The notes: generated from the sequence alone by a model not told the origin. 64,000 bases of DNA from Zoogloeaceae bacterium G21618-S1 (GCA_027214125.1 JAPWHF010000004.1:223777-287776), one strand, 5' to 3'. Counted from the stretch's first letter, positions 26,932 through 37,487 are shown. A program made the numbers and translations.

Positions 26932-27999
26932 TTAGTGCGGGAACGGCCACAGCCGCAGCTTCTCCTTGCCGATCTGCCACAAGCGAGCCAGCCCGTGCGG
27001 TTCGACAATCAGGAAGAACACAATCAGCCCGCCAAAGACGATGAGCTGAAGGTTGGATACGAAACTCGAAGACACCAGGTCGCCCAGCAGCATCGGCACA
27101 AACACATCGAGCGCGATCGGCAGGAGCACGATGAAGGCCGCACCGAGGAAGGAACCCATGATCGAGCCAACACCGCCGATGATGATCATGAACAGGATCT
27201 TGAACGACAGATCGAGGTTGAAGCCTTCGGGCTCGACCGTGCCGATGTAGGTGTAGGCGTAGAGCGCGCCGGCCACACCGCAGTAGAACGAGGACACGGC
27301 AAACGCAGTGAGCTTGGTGCGCATCAGGCGGATGCCGATCACCTCGGCGGCCACATCCATGTCACGCACCGCCATCCACGAACGGCCGGTGGTGGAGCGC
27401 ACCATGTTCTTGGCCGCCAGGGCCATCACCACCACCACGAACAGGGTCAGCAGGTACTTGGACTGCGGCCCCTCGAAGGCGAAGCCGAGAATTTCGATCT
27501 GCTGTGCGGTGATCACGCCCGAGGACGAGTAGTTGGAGAACCACTCGATCTTGACCAGCGCCCAGACGATGAAGAACTGCGCCGCCAACGTGGCCACCGC
27601 GAGGTAGAAGCCCTTGATGCGCAAGCTCGGCAGGCCGAACATCACGCCAACCAGGGCCGCACACAGCCCGCCCAGCAAAATCGCCACCAGGAAGGGCATG
27701 CCGTCGATGCGCAGCATGAAGTTATAGGCCCCGAAGGCGCCCACCGCCATGAACGCGGCCGAACCCAGCGACAGCTGACCCGCGTAGCCGGTGAGGATGT
27801 TCAGACCGATCGCTGCCAGCGAAAAGATCAGCACCGGAATCAAAATGGCCTTGAGCCAGTACTGGTCGGCAAACAGCGGCACCGCCAGGGCGAAGAAACC
27901 AATCAGCAGCAATACGCCGATACGGTCCTGAAGAATTGGGAAGATCTGTTGATCTGCCTCGTAACTGGCCTTGAACTGGCCGGCTTCACGGTAAAGCAT
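26932..27999 (-). CDS. livM: ABC transporter permease, LivM type
   Basis: A 355-residue inner-membrane permease with roughly ten hydrophobic segments and the LivM motif LTGYAGQLSLGSAAFMAVGAF near 68. The EAA-like cytoplasmic loop VRSTTGRSWMAVRDMDVAAEVIGI lies near 205. GGAG precedes the ATG. A GC-rich repeat-like stretch (28020-28125) separates it from livH. Confidence 0.9.
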   Translation of the reverse strand: MLYREAGQFKASYEADQQIFPILQDRIGVLLLIGFFALAVPLFADQYWLKAILIPVLIFSLAAIGLNILTGYAGQLSLGSAAFMAVGAFGAYNFMLRIDGMPFLVAILLGGLCAALVGVMFGLPSLRIKGFYLAVATLAAQFFIVWALVKIEWFSNYSSSGVITAQQIEILGFAFEGPQSKYLLTLFVVVVMALAAKNMVRSTTGRSWMAVRDMDVAAEVIGIRLMRTKLTAFAVSSFYCGVAGALYAYTYIGTVEPEGFNLDLSFKILFMIIIGGVGSIMGSFLGAAFIVLLPIALDVFVPMLLGDLVSSSFVSNLQLIVFGGLIVFFLIVEPHGLARLWQIGKEKLRLWPFPH

Positions 28000-28019
28000 G
28001 AGTTGTCTCCAATGTTGCC

Positions 28020-28122
28020 GCTCTCGTTATTCGTATCCATCGCCCGGCGCCGGGCCGCCCCAAGGCGGGCGACGGCCCCCTCCGGGGGGCAGCGCCGGGG
28101 CCTTGGCCCCAAGCGTGGGGGC
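28020..28122. repeat. very GC-rich intergenic repeat-like segment between livH and livM
   Basis: This gap is built of short inverted repeats such as GGCCCCC-TC-CGGGGGGC and CGGGGCC-TT-GGCCCC. It looks like the multi-hairpin intergenic elements common in GC-rich betaproteobacteria. Copies elsewhere cannot be checked here. It lies within an otherwise tight operon, so it may fine-tune mRNA stability. Confidence 0.5.
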
Positions 28123-29049
28123 TCATACTCTGTCAATATGCTTTTCGCCGAACAGACCTTCCGGACGAACCAGCAGGAAGCCGAGCGCGAGGATGTACGG
28201 GAACCAGGATTCGATACCACCGCCAACGAAGGGGCCGACATACACCTCGGCCAGCTTCTCGGAGGCGCCGATGATCAGACCGCCCACGATGGCACCGGGC
28301 ACCGAGGTGAATCCGCCGAGGATCAGCACCGGCAAGGCCTTGAGTGCGGTGAAGGTCAGCGCAAACTGCACCCCGTTGCGCGCGCCCCAGATCATCCCGG
28401 CCACGAGGGCCACGAAACCGGCTACGGCCCACACGATGACCCAGATGTGACGCAGCGGAATACCGATCGACAAGGCCGCCTGGTGATCGTCCGCCACCGC
28501 GCGCAGGGCACGACCGATGCGGGTGTATTGGAAGAACAGCGCCAGCGCCGCCACCAGCACCGCTGCCACCGCTGCGGCGAACACGTCGAAAGACGAAATC
28601 AGGATATTGAAGTTCTCCATCATGTACTCGATGGGAACATCCGCTATGCCCAGATCCAGACCGCGAACGTTGGCGCCCCAGATGCCCTGTGCAATACCTT
28701 CAACCAGGAAGGTCAGACCGATGGTCGCCATGAACAAGGTAATCGGCGGCTGATTGACCAGCGGGCGCAACACAAACTTCTCGGTCGCGATGGCCAGAAC
28801 AACCATGGCCGTCAGCGAGAGTACGAAAGCCAGCCAGAACACCGCACGACCACCGTCTTCCAGGCCCGTCCAGCCGGGCAGGACCTCCAGAAAACCGACA
28901 AAGGTCAGCGCGGCGAAAAACACCATGGCGCCCTGTGCGAAGTTGAACACCCCGGACGCCTTGTAGATCAGCACGAAGCCGAGTGCCACGAGTGCGTACA
29001 ACACCCCTGACAGCAGACCGCCGATCAGCACTTCGAAAAAGAACTGCAT
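28123..29049 (-). CDS. livH: ABC transporter permease, LivH type
   Basis: A 308-residue inner-membrane permease with about eight hydrophobic segments, starting MQFFFEVLIGGLLSGVLYALVALGF and showing the LivH segment FNFAQGAMVFFAAL near 36. The loop RIGRALRAVADDHQAALSIGI is the conserved ATPase-contact region. GGGAG precedes the ATG. It follows livG by 32 bases. Confidence 0.9.
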   Translation of the reverse strand: MQFFFEVLIGGLLSGVLYALVALGFVLIYKASGVFNFAQGAMVFFAALTFVGFLEVLPGWTGLEDGGRAVFWLAFVLSLTAMVVLAIATEKFVLRPLVNQPPITLFMATIGLTFLVEGIAQGIWGANVRGLDLGIADVPIEYMMENFNILISSFDVFAAAVAAVLVAALALFFQYTRIGRALRAVADDHQAALSIGIPLRHIWVIVWAVAGFVALVAGMIWGARNGVQFALTFTALKALPVLILGGFTSVPGAIVGGLIIGASEKLAEVYVGPFVGGGIESWFPYILALGFLLVRPEGLFGEKHIDRV

Positions 29050-29081
29050 TGTTTGTCTCCCTTATCCTTTTCGCGGCGCGC

Positions 29082-29864
29082 TTAGTGGCTGGTGCCGAGA
29101 TAGGCAGCAATCACATCCGGATTGTTTTTCACTTCATCCGGCACGCCGTCGCCGATCTTCTTGCCGTAGTCGAGCACCACCACGCGGTCCGAGATATCCA
29201 TCACCACGCCCATGTCGTGCTCGATCAGGACGATGGTGGTGCCGAACTGGTCATTCACATCGAGAATGAAGCGACACATGTCCTGCTTCTCTTCCACGTT
29301 CATGCCGGCCATTGGCTCGTCGAGCAGCATCATCGACGGCTCGGCGGCCAGCGCCCGGCCCAGCTCAACGCGCTTTTGCAAGCCATAGGGCAGGCGCCCG
29401 ACCGGCGTCTTGCGGATGTTCTGGATTTCGAGAAAGTCGATCACCTCCTCGACCTTCTTGCGATGCTCGATCTCCTCTGCCCGGGCCTTGCCCCAGTGCA
29501 GCGCATGATGAAAGACGTTGCACTTCATCTTCAGGTTGCGGCCGGTCATGATGTTGTCGATCACGCTCATGCCCTTGAACAAGGCGATGTTCTGGAAGGT
29601 GCGCGCAATGCCCTGCTTGGCCGCCTTGTGCGGCTCCATGTCGCGGCGGATCTCACCACGGAAGGTGACCTGCCCCTCCTGCGGGTGATACACCCCGTTG
29701 ATCACGTTCAGCATCGAGCTCTTCCCGGCGCCGTTGGGGCCGATGATTGAGCGGATTTCGTGTTCGCGCACATCAAAACTGATGTTGGTCAGCGCCTTGA
29801 CGCCACCAAAAGAGAGCGAGATGCCCTCCATCTTCAGAATGACGTCGCCGATTTCTCGTGCCAT
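29082..29864 (-). CDS. livG: ABC transporter ATPase, LivG type
   Basis: A 260-residue ATPase with Walker A GPNGAGKSSMLNVING (about 39-54), the signature region YGLQKRVELGRAL and Walker B MMLLDEPMAGMN. The LivG-specific insert with NIMTGRNLKMKCNVFHHAL is present. GAGGAG precedes the ATG. It starts 15 bases after the acyl-CoA ligase gene and pairs with LivF, LivH and LivM. Confidence 0.9.
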   Translation of the reverse strand: MAREIGDVILKMEGISLSFGGVKALTNISFDVREHEIRSIIGPNGAGKSSMLNVINGVYHPQEGQVTFRGEIRRDMEPHKAAKQGIARTFQNIALFKGMSVIDNIMTGRNLKMKCNVFHHALHWGKARAEEIEHRKKVEEVIDFLEIQNIRKTPVGRLPYGLQKRVELGRALAAEPSMMLLDEPMAGMNVEEKQDMCRFILDVNDQFGTTIVLIEHDMGVVMDISDRVVVLDYGKKIGDGVPDEVKNNPDVIAAYLGTSH

Positions 29865-29879
29865 GTTGTCTCCTCGCGC

Positions 29880-31844
29880 TCAGGCGGCCGTCTTTGCGGC
29901 CTGCGGGGCGAAGGTTTTCGCCTCTTCAATCTTCAGATCAGCCGAAACCTTGCCCTGGCGACCATCCTCGTATTTCACATCGGTTTCGATGTGCTGCTCG
30001 CTCTTGCCCGAATACAGCGCATCGATCAGAACGGCGTAGCGTTCCGACACGAACTTGCGTCGCACCTTGCGGGTGCGGGTCAGCTCGCCGTCGTCGGCAT
30101 CCAGCTCCTTGTGCAGGATCAGGAAGCGCTTGATCTGCGAGTCGGCCATCATCGGGTCCGACGCCAGCTGCGCGTTGATCTCTTCCACGCACTCCTTGAT
30201 CAGCTGCAGCACCATCGGCTGCGCGGCCAGATCGGTATAGCCCGAATAGGCCAGACCGCGACGCTCGACATAGTTGCCCACGGCCTCGAGGTCGATGTTG
30301 ATGAAGGCCGTCACGAAATCGCGCTCGTTGCCGAAAGCCACCGCTTCCTTCACATGCTGGAAGAACTTGAGCTTGTTCTCGATGTAGTTGGGCGCAAAAA
30401 TGCTGCCGCTGTTGAGCTTGCCCACATCCTTGGCGCGATCGATGATCTTCAGATGACCGTCTTCATCAAAGAAGCCGGCGTCACCGGTGAGGAAGTAGCC
30501 ATCCTCGTTGATCGACTCGGCGGTGGCGTCCGGCCGCTTGTAGTACGACTTGAGCAGCATCGGACCCTTGACCAGAATCTCGCCGTTCTCGGCCAGCTTC
30601 ACCTCCACACCCGGCGCCGGCTTGCCGACAGAATCGAGCTTGATCTGGCCGTCCGGCTGCAGGCATACGTAGGCGCAGGTTTCGGTCTGGCCATACAGCT
30701 GCTTGAGGTTGATGCCGATCGAGCGGTAAAAGCGGAACAGATCCGGACCAATCGCCGCGCCAGCGGTGTAGGCCACGCGAATGCGCGAGAAACCCAGCAC
30801 ATTCTTGAGCGGCCCCAGGATGAGCAGGTTGCTCAGCCAGTACTGGAATCGATCCGAGGTCGACACCGGCTTGCCATCCAGTATCTCGGCGCCACAGCGC
30901 TTGGCCACATCCATGGCAAAGCCAAAGATCTTGCGCTTGAACCAGCTCGCGTCTTCCATGCGGATCAGCACGGTGGTCAGCAGGTTTTCGAACACCCGCG
31001 GCGGTGCAAAGTAATAGGTAGGACCGATCTCACGCAAATCGGTCATCACCGTCTCGCCCGACTCGGGGCAGTTGATGGTAAAACCCGACACCATCGCCTG
31101 CGCATACGAGAACAGGTGGTCGCCCACCCAGGCCATCGGCAGGTAAGACAGGATGTCTTCGTTCTCGGTCAGCTTGTCGAACTGGCAACCGCCCTTGGCC
31201 GACTGAATAAACGCATCATGCGTCTGGCACACGCCTTTCGGCTTGCCCGTCGTCCCCGAGGTATAGAGCATCACCGATACATCATCGGGCTCACCCTTGC
31301 GGATCTCGCCATCGAGAAAGTCCGGTTGGCTCTTGTCGTGGGCCGTACCCATCGATTGCAACTCATCCAGGCCAAGCAGGAAGGTGTCTGCGTAATGACG
31401 CATGCCGCGCGAATCGTCATAAATGACATGTTCGAGGAGTGGGCACTGCTCACGAATCTCGAGCATCTTGTCCACCTGCTCCTGGTCTTCGACCACGGCG
31501 AACTTGATCTCGGCGTCCTGCAGCACGTAGGCCATTTCCTCGGCCACCGCATCCTGATACATCATCACCGGAATGCCACCCAGGCACTGACAGGCCGCCA
31601 CCGACCAATACAGACGGGGACGGTTGTCACCGATGATGCCGAGGCGATCGCCCCGCTTGAAACCCAGCTCAGCCAGACCGCAGGCAATGGCGCGCACGTT
31701 TTGCGCAACCTCTGCCCAGCTATAGGTCTGCCAGATGCCGTATTCCTTCTCACGCATTGCCGGCCGGGTCGGCCGCTGTTGAGCATGCTGCATCAACAGG
31801 CGCGGAAAAGTATTCAGTTCAGCCTGCCCACGGGGGTCTGACAT
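29880..31844 (-). CDS. long-chain-type acyl-CoA ligase (AMP-forming)
   Basis: A 654-residue adenylate-forming ligase of the long-chain fatty acyl-CoA synthetase group. The P-loop is VMLYTSGTTGKPKGV (about 200-214), the YGQTETCAYV motif lies near 385, and the hinge/ATP motif YFLTGDAGFFDEDGHLKIIDR near 455-475. AAGGAGGAG lies 6 bases before the ATG at 31844; the longer frame upstream is non-coding. As first gene of the Liv operon it probably activates the imported acid, while a second PaaK-like ligase lies five genes downstream. The substrate class cannot be told from sequence. Confidence 0.87.
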   Translation of the reverse strand: MSDPRGQAELNTFPRLLMQHAQQRPTRPAMREKEYGIWQTYSWAEVAQNVRAIACGLAELGFKRGDRLGIIGDNRPRLYWSVAACQCLGGIPVMMYQDAVAEEMAYVLQDAEIKFAVVEDQEQVDKMLEIREQCPLLEHVIYDDSRGMRHYADTFLLGLDELQSMGTAHDKSQPDFLDGEIRKGEPDDVSVMLYTSGTTGKPKGVCQTHDAFIQSAKGGCQFDKLTENEDILSYLPMAWVGDHLFSYAQAMVSGFTINCPESGETVMTDLREIGPTYYFAPPRVFENLLTTVLIRMEDASWFKRKIFGFAMDVAKRCGAEILDGKPVSTSDRFQYWLSNLLILGPLKNVLGFSRIRVAYTAGAAIGPDLFRFYRSIGINLKQLYGQTETCAYVCLQPDGQIKLDSVGKPAPGVEVKLAENGEILVKGPMLLKSYYKRPDATAESINEDGYFLTGDAGFFDEDGHLKIIDRAKDVGKLNSGSIFAPNYIENKLKFFQHVKEAVAFGNERDFVTAFINIDLEAVGNYVERRGLAYSGYTDLAAQPMVLQLIKECVEEINAQLASDPMMADSQIKRFLILHKELDADDGELTRTRKVRRKFVSERYAVLIDALYSGKSEQHIETDVKYEDGRQGKVSADLKIEEAKTFAPQAAKTAA

Positions 31845-31982
31845 ACCCGCCTCCTCCTTGTGTGTCTCTTTTCTATGCCGCAGCGCCGGGGGTTTTCTTA
31901 TTCGGCGTCCGGATGGCCTGGGGGCCCTATTCGAGGCTGGAGTCTCGCAGCCTATGTTTGCGCAACTATTTTCAGAATGTAC

Positions 31983-31999
31983 GCAATTGTGACAATTGC
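31983..31999. promoter_or_regulatory. perfect palindrome upstream of the ligase-liv operon (candidate operator)
   Basis: GCAATTG-TGA-CAATTGC is a perfect 7+7 inverted repeat, 139 bases upstream of the ligase ATG and 84 upstream of yihY. A TTGTCA that could serve as -35 for the operon overlaps it on the minus strand. The repressor or activator is unknown. Confidence 0.45.
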
Positions 32000-32082
32000 C
32001 CAATCCGTGTCAGCACGAGGCCGACACAAGCGCGCAACACGGTTACAGTGAGGGCTTCACGCATCCGCAATAAGCCATCGCC

Positions 32083-33093
32083 GTGACGACACTCACCCGC
32101 GCACTTCGCTACGCCCTCGTCCCCTGGCGCGCCGCCCGCAAATGGGGCGACGACCGCTGCGCCACCTACGCCGCGGCGCTCGCCTACTACTCCGCCTTCT
32201 CGCTCGCCCCGGTGCTGGTCATCGCCGTCTCGGTCGCCGGCCTCATCTTCGGCGCCGACACCGCCAGCGAACGCATCGTCGGCGAGCTCGAAGCGCTCAT
32301 CGGTGCCGACGGCGCACGGCTCATCGCCCGCATGGTCACCGCCAGCCAGGCGTCCGGCCAGGGCGCACTCGCCGCCGTGGTCAGCACCGTCATCACCCTC
32401 ATCGGCGCCACCGGCCTGTTCGTACAAATGGGTCACGCCTTCGAAGCCATCTTCGGCCATCCCACTCAAGGCCGCAGCGCCTGGATGAAGCAACTCATCG
32501 GCCGCCTGCGCGGGCTCACCGTCGTCATCGGCATCGGTTTTCTGCTCATGATCTCGCTGGTCGCCAGCGCCGCCATCCTCGCCGTCGGCGAATACGCCAC
32601 GCGTGGCATCCAGGCCTTGCTGTGGCTCGCCACCGCCCTGCAGATCGGCATCTCGCTCGCCCTGCAAAGCAGCATGATCGGCATCATCTACAGGGTATTG
32701 GTGCCCACCAAGCTGTCCACCCGCGCCCTCATGATCGGCGCCGTACTCACCGCCATCCTGTTCGAGCTCGGCAAATGGGCCATCGGCCTGTATCTGGGCC
32801 GCAGCAACACCGCCGCCACCTTCGGCCCCGCCGGCTCACTCGCCATCGTCTTGCTGTGGGTGTACTACGTCTCGCTGATCCTGCTCTATGGCGCCGAGAT
32901 CACCTTCCAGCTCAACCGGATCGAACACGTCGGCGATCGGCGCTTCCGTCGACAGAAGAAAACGAAGAAGCTGGCGGCAGCACCGATCATTGAAGCGCCC
33001 GTTGCAAGCGCAGAAGTACCACCAGCAGAAGCCACCCCGGCGCTCTTCAAACCGCCCGCGGGGGAAGGCGCGCCGGCCAAACAGGGTACGTAG
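32083..33093 (+). CDS. YihY/BrkB-family inner-membrane protein
   Basis: A 336-residue integral membrane protein with six to seven hydrophobic segments and the family opening CATYAAALAYYSAFSLAPVLVIAV (about 25-48) and GPAGSLAIVLLWVYYVSLILLYGAEITFQ (about 248). The C-terminal 50 residues are an Ala/Pro/Lys tail that is probably cytoplasmic. Family function is not established; older RNase BN labels are wrong. The assumed GTG start lacks a clear ribosome-binding site, and a downstream start is possible. The stop codon lies inside a palindromic repeat (33089-33180). Confidence 0.83.
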   Translation: MTTLTRALRYALVPWRAARKWGDDRCATYAAALAYYSAFSLAPVLVIAVSVAGLIFGADTASERIVGELEALIGADGARLIARMVTASQASGQGALAAVVSTVITLIGATGLFVQMGHAFEAIFGHPTQGRSAWMKQLIGRLRGLTVVIGIGFLLMISLVASAAILAVGEYATRGIQALLWLATALQIGISLALQSSMIGIIYRVLVPTKLSTRALMIGAVLTAILFELGKWAIGLYLGRSNTAATFGPAGSLAIVLLWVYYVSLILLYGAEITFQLNRIEHVGDRRFRRQKKTKKLAAAPIIEAPVASAEVPPAEATPALFKPPAGEGAPAKQGT

Positions 33094-33180
33094 CCCGGAT
33101 GCAGCGAAGCGGAATCCGGGAGCGGTGGCTGATCAACCGATGGCCCCGGATTCCGGCCTGCGGCCTCCATCCGGGCGACG
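33089..33180. repeat. palindromic dispersed repeat, copy 1
   Basis: A 92-base element with imperfect terminal inverted repeats (CGTAGCCCGGATG against CATCCGGGCGACG, 12 of 13 pairs) and internal GCGAAGCGGAATCCGGG and AACCGATGG blocks. The same blocks occur in inverse orientation at 58404-58495, so they form one family. It begins inside the yihY stop codon and fills the gap to the next gene. Related elements starting GTAGCCCGGATG are widespread in proteobacterial intergenic DNA. Confidence 0.75.
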
Positions 33181-33183
33181 CAA

Positions 33184-33654
33184 TCAACTGCGCGGCTTCT
33201 CGAAGCACCGCGCCCGCACAATTTCATACTCCAGACGCGCATCCCGCGCACCACGCTTCGCCTCGGCCACCGCAGCATCGTCGGTCGAGTCACTCTCCGA
33301 CCGCGCCATCACCGCCAACCGCGACGCCTGCATCGCAAGCACCAACTGCTCACCCACCCGCGCCGCACACCCCCACGCCGACATCCCCGCGACCGCCTGC
33401 TCAGCCTTGGTCATTTCCTTGATCAAAGCCACCACCGCGTCACCCGACGCGCTCATTGCCGCCTCCGCAGCCAGCCCCCACCGCTGATCCGCCACATCAA
33501 ACTCCGCAAACGCCGCCTGCACCAAGGCCATCGCCTTGCGCTTGTCGTAAATGTCGACACCCGTCCGGCCCATGAACGCCAGCACGAACAGCACCACGCC
33601 GATGAGTACCCAGGGGATTTGGCGGCGTTTCGGCACGCTTGCTTGATCTGTCAT
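33184..33654 (-). CDS. small membrane-anchored protein of unknown function
   Basis: A 156-residue protein: short basic N-terminus (MTDQASVPKRRQIPW), one membrane segment at about 15-32 (VLIGVVLFVLAFMG), then an Ala-rich helical domain, probably periplasmic, with cysteines in MSAWGCAAR and VRARCFEKP that could pair. I do not recognise the family. The start at 33654 has GAGGA 5 bases upstream; the longer frame adds 33 residues without support. It lies between a palindromic repeat and an AT-rich orphan gene. Confidence 0.55.
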   Translation of the reverse strand: MTDQASVPKRRQIPWVLIGVVLFVLAFMGRTGVDIYDKRKAMALVQAAFAEFDVADQRWGLAAEAAMSASGDAVVALIKEMTKAEQAVAGMSAWGCAARVGEQLVLAMQASRLAVMARSESDSTDDAAVAEAKRGARDARLEYEIVRARCFEKPRS

Positions 33655-33753
33655 CACGGTCCTCATTGCCATCAATTGGTCGACAGTCTGACAGTTTGCC
33701 GGCCGGTGGTAGGTCGGTTGCAGAGCAACTAGTTGGTTCATCTCAGCTTGCAT

Positions 33754-34374
33754 CTATCGCGGATATATATGCGATGTGCCGATGGAAGATCTTTCTAACA
33801 AGTTGCCCCAGAGCCCCCAGCGAGACTGATCTTCAGCTATCGCGCCAAACATCCACAAGCTGCCGATGCCCTTGGCTTCCTGTGTTATCGCCACCTCCAG
33901 CGGATCGATTTTTAGTCTTCGATTGAGATGCACCGCGACACACAGCTCGGGCGCGGAACCGTATTTGCTGAGAGATGAGATTAGGCTTTCAAGAGTCCGG
34001 GAGCCCGAACAATCAGTAGAAGTAAGCTCCTTAAGCTGAATTTTTGAGTAGTGGGTTGTACCGTCTAGAACATGCAAGCTGACGAAGTCATAGTCGGCCT
34101 CTTCTATTGGTGACAAGAAAACGATGGTGCCGATCCGCTCACTCATCATGTGGCAAAAGATGGCGGCCTCTCTCAACTCTCGCAGGCTCTTCAGGCCGTT
34201 GGTTCGAAGGTGACGGATTGCCTTCGGCGTTTGGGATAGAGCTAGCTCAATCTCAATCCTTCGAAGTTCGACCAAGAACGGAGCCGGCGCTCGATAGCCG
34301 AGCTTGGAAAATCTTCGAAGCTCAATCTTGTCCATGGGTGAAGGCCCAACGAATTTTGACGACGACATTGACAT
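33754..34374 (-). CDS. AT-rich orphan gene, possibly nuclease-fold protein of unknown function
   Basis: A 206-residue soluble protein with clearly lower GC and different codon use from its neighbours, suggesting recent acquisition. The segment EEADYDFVSLHVLDGTTHYS followed by KIQLKEL (about 90-115) has an acidic residue, strand and QxK arrangement like PD-(D/E)XK nuclease-fold proteins such as Mrr/DUF4365-type. An HMMSERIG helix precedes it. There is no partner methylase or toxin/antitoxin gene nearby. The start could be residue 1 or the MDKIELRR at residue 14. Palindromic repeats lie just upstream. The function is not known to me. Confidence 0.5.
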   Translation of the reverse strand: MSMSSSKFVGPSPMDKIELRRFSKLGYRAPAPFLVELRRIEIELALSQTPKAIRHLRTNGLKSLRELREAAIFCHMMSERIGTIVFLSPIEEADYDFVSLHVLDGTTHYSKIQLKELTSTDCSGSRTLESLISSLSKYGSAPELCVAVHLNRRLKIDPLEVAITQEAKGIGSLWMFGAIAEDQSRWGLWGNLLERSSIGTSHIYPR

Positions 34375-34417
34375 ATATGGACTGTATGCGACCTAGGCAT
34401 ACCGCGCGTCAGCGCGT

Positions 34418-34494
34418 GTAGGGTGCAATAACCGAAGGGCATTGCACCACGCAACCGTTGAACGGTGCAATGCCCTTCGGTTATTGCACCCTAC
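34418..34494. repeat. 31-bp perfect inverted repeat element
   Basis: Two perfect 31-base arms (34418-34448 and 34464-34494) beginning GTAGGGTGCAATAACCGAAG flank a 15-base loop. It belongs to the GTAGGGTG...-type palindromic repeats found dispersed in many Proteobacteria. It is non-coding and would form a very stable hairpin in RNA. It sits in the 359-base gap between the AT-rich orphan gene and fadH. Confidence 0.85.
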
Positions 34495-34526
34495 ATCCGC
34501 GCTTCGGCGGCTGATCGCGCGAGGCC

Positions 34527-34620
34527 GATTGTCGTAGGGTGGTCAGCTTTGCTGCCCACCATCGGTCGGGGATCTCGCACGCGGTTTGGTGGGCGGCGAG
34601 CCGCCCACCCTACGACAATC
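34527..34620. repeat. 94-base palindromic repeat with 16-bp perfect ends
   Basis: GATTGTCGTAGGGTGG at 34527-34542 is mirrored perfectly by CCACCCTACGACAATC at 34605-34620, with a further inner inverted repeat around GCCCACCA/TGGTGGGC. The GTAGGGTGG core links it to the element 33 bases upstream, and it looks like a small non-autonomous mobile palindrome. The remaining bases before fadH (34621-34733) show only an AT-rich stretch at 34700-34720. Confidence 0.8.
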
Positions 34621-34715
34621 TGTGCTGCACTCGTGAGCACCGTCGCTCGCAAGCCGCTTGCATTTCCCTCGCGCACAAGGAACAATAACCAAGCGCTTGC
34701 TTGCTTAATAATTAA

Positions 34716-36767
<2,052 letters not shown>

Positions 36768-36769
36768 GC

Positions 36770-37366
36770 ATGCCACGCAAAAAGACCGAACCCGCCGCCG
36801 ATGCCAACCGCCGCGCCGATGTCCTGCGCGCGGCGGCACGGCTGTTTGTCGAAAAAGGCTTCGAGGCGACCACCACGCGTGACATCGCCGAGGCCGCCGG
36901 CATGCGCTCTGGCAGCCCCTTCTATCACTTCAGGAGCAAGCTCGATCTGCTCAAGGCGGTGCTCCTCGAAGGGCTGATCAATAGCGACGCCCGCCAGCAG
37001 GCGGCCATCGCCGGCCTGGACGACCCGCTCGACCGACTGCGCGTGCTGGTACGAACCCATCTGGCCAGCCTGCATGAATTCGACTGCGACTCCCCCCTGC
37101 TGATCGGTGAAACCCGCGCACTCGATGCGAGCGCCAAACGCGAAATCGCCGACGCCTTCGACCGCTACCAGATCCCCTGGCAACAGACGCTCGACGCCCT
37201 GGTCGCGCAGGGCGCGCTGGCCAGCGCCGCGCCGCCGGTGCGGCTGTGGCTGTTCGGCATGCTCAACTGGAGTACCCACTGGTATCGCGCCGACGGTGCG
37301 CAGTCGCTAGATGCGCTCGCCGACAGCGCGCTGGCGATGCTACTGGGCAAGCCGCCCGGCGCTTAG
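36770..37366 (+). CDS. TetR-family transcriptional regulator
   Basis: A 198-residue regulator with an N-terminal TetR helix-turn-helix (RADVLRAAARLFVEKGFEAT, DIAEAAGMRSGSPFYHFRSK; about 14-60) and a helical ligand-binding domain. It starts 2 bases after the fadH stop, so it is co-transcribed and probably controls fadH-type fatty-acid genes in response to an acyl-CoA (inference). There is no separate ribosome-binding site beyond the fadH end. Nothing is unusual. Confidence 0.87.
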   Translation: MPRKKTEPAADANRRADVLRAAARLFVEKGFEATTTRDIAEAAGMRSGSPFYHFRSKLDLLKAVLLEGLINSDARQQAAIAGLDDPLDRLRVLVRTHLASLHEFDCDSPLLIGETRALDASAKREIADAFDRYQIPWQQTLDALVAQGALASAAPPVRLWLFGMLNWSTHWYRADGAQSLDALADSALAMLLGKPPGA

Positions 37367-37425
37367 CCGCCCTGCAAGCTCGGCAAGAACAGCGTCATGC
37401 GTGTCCGGCACGGCCGCACCCACAC

Positions 37426-37461
37426 AAAAACGACAATCGCCGCACAAGGCGGCGATTGTCG
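37426..37461 (-). terminator. intrinsic terminator of the small gene at 37488
   Basis: A perfect 13-bp stem CGACAATCGCCGC/GCGGCGATTGTCG with a 5-base loop, followed on the minus strand by TTTTTG. It lies 26 bases past the stop of the minus-strand gene and also separates it from the convergent TetR gene. Confidence 0.92.
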
Positions 37462-37487
37462 CGGGCCCGAAGGCGCCAAAAACCGGG

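Noticed and set aside
26776-31841. Long plus-strand open frames of 744 and 693 codons opposite the liv/ligase operon
   Set aside because: They run across several real gene boundaries on the other strand and have His/Gln/Arg-rich composition typical of antisense shadows.
34418-34620. CRISPR array
   Set aside because: The repeats are two different single palindromes without regularly spaced direct repeats or spacers, and no cas gene is present.
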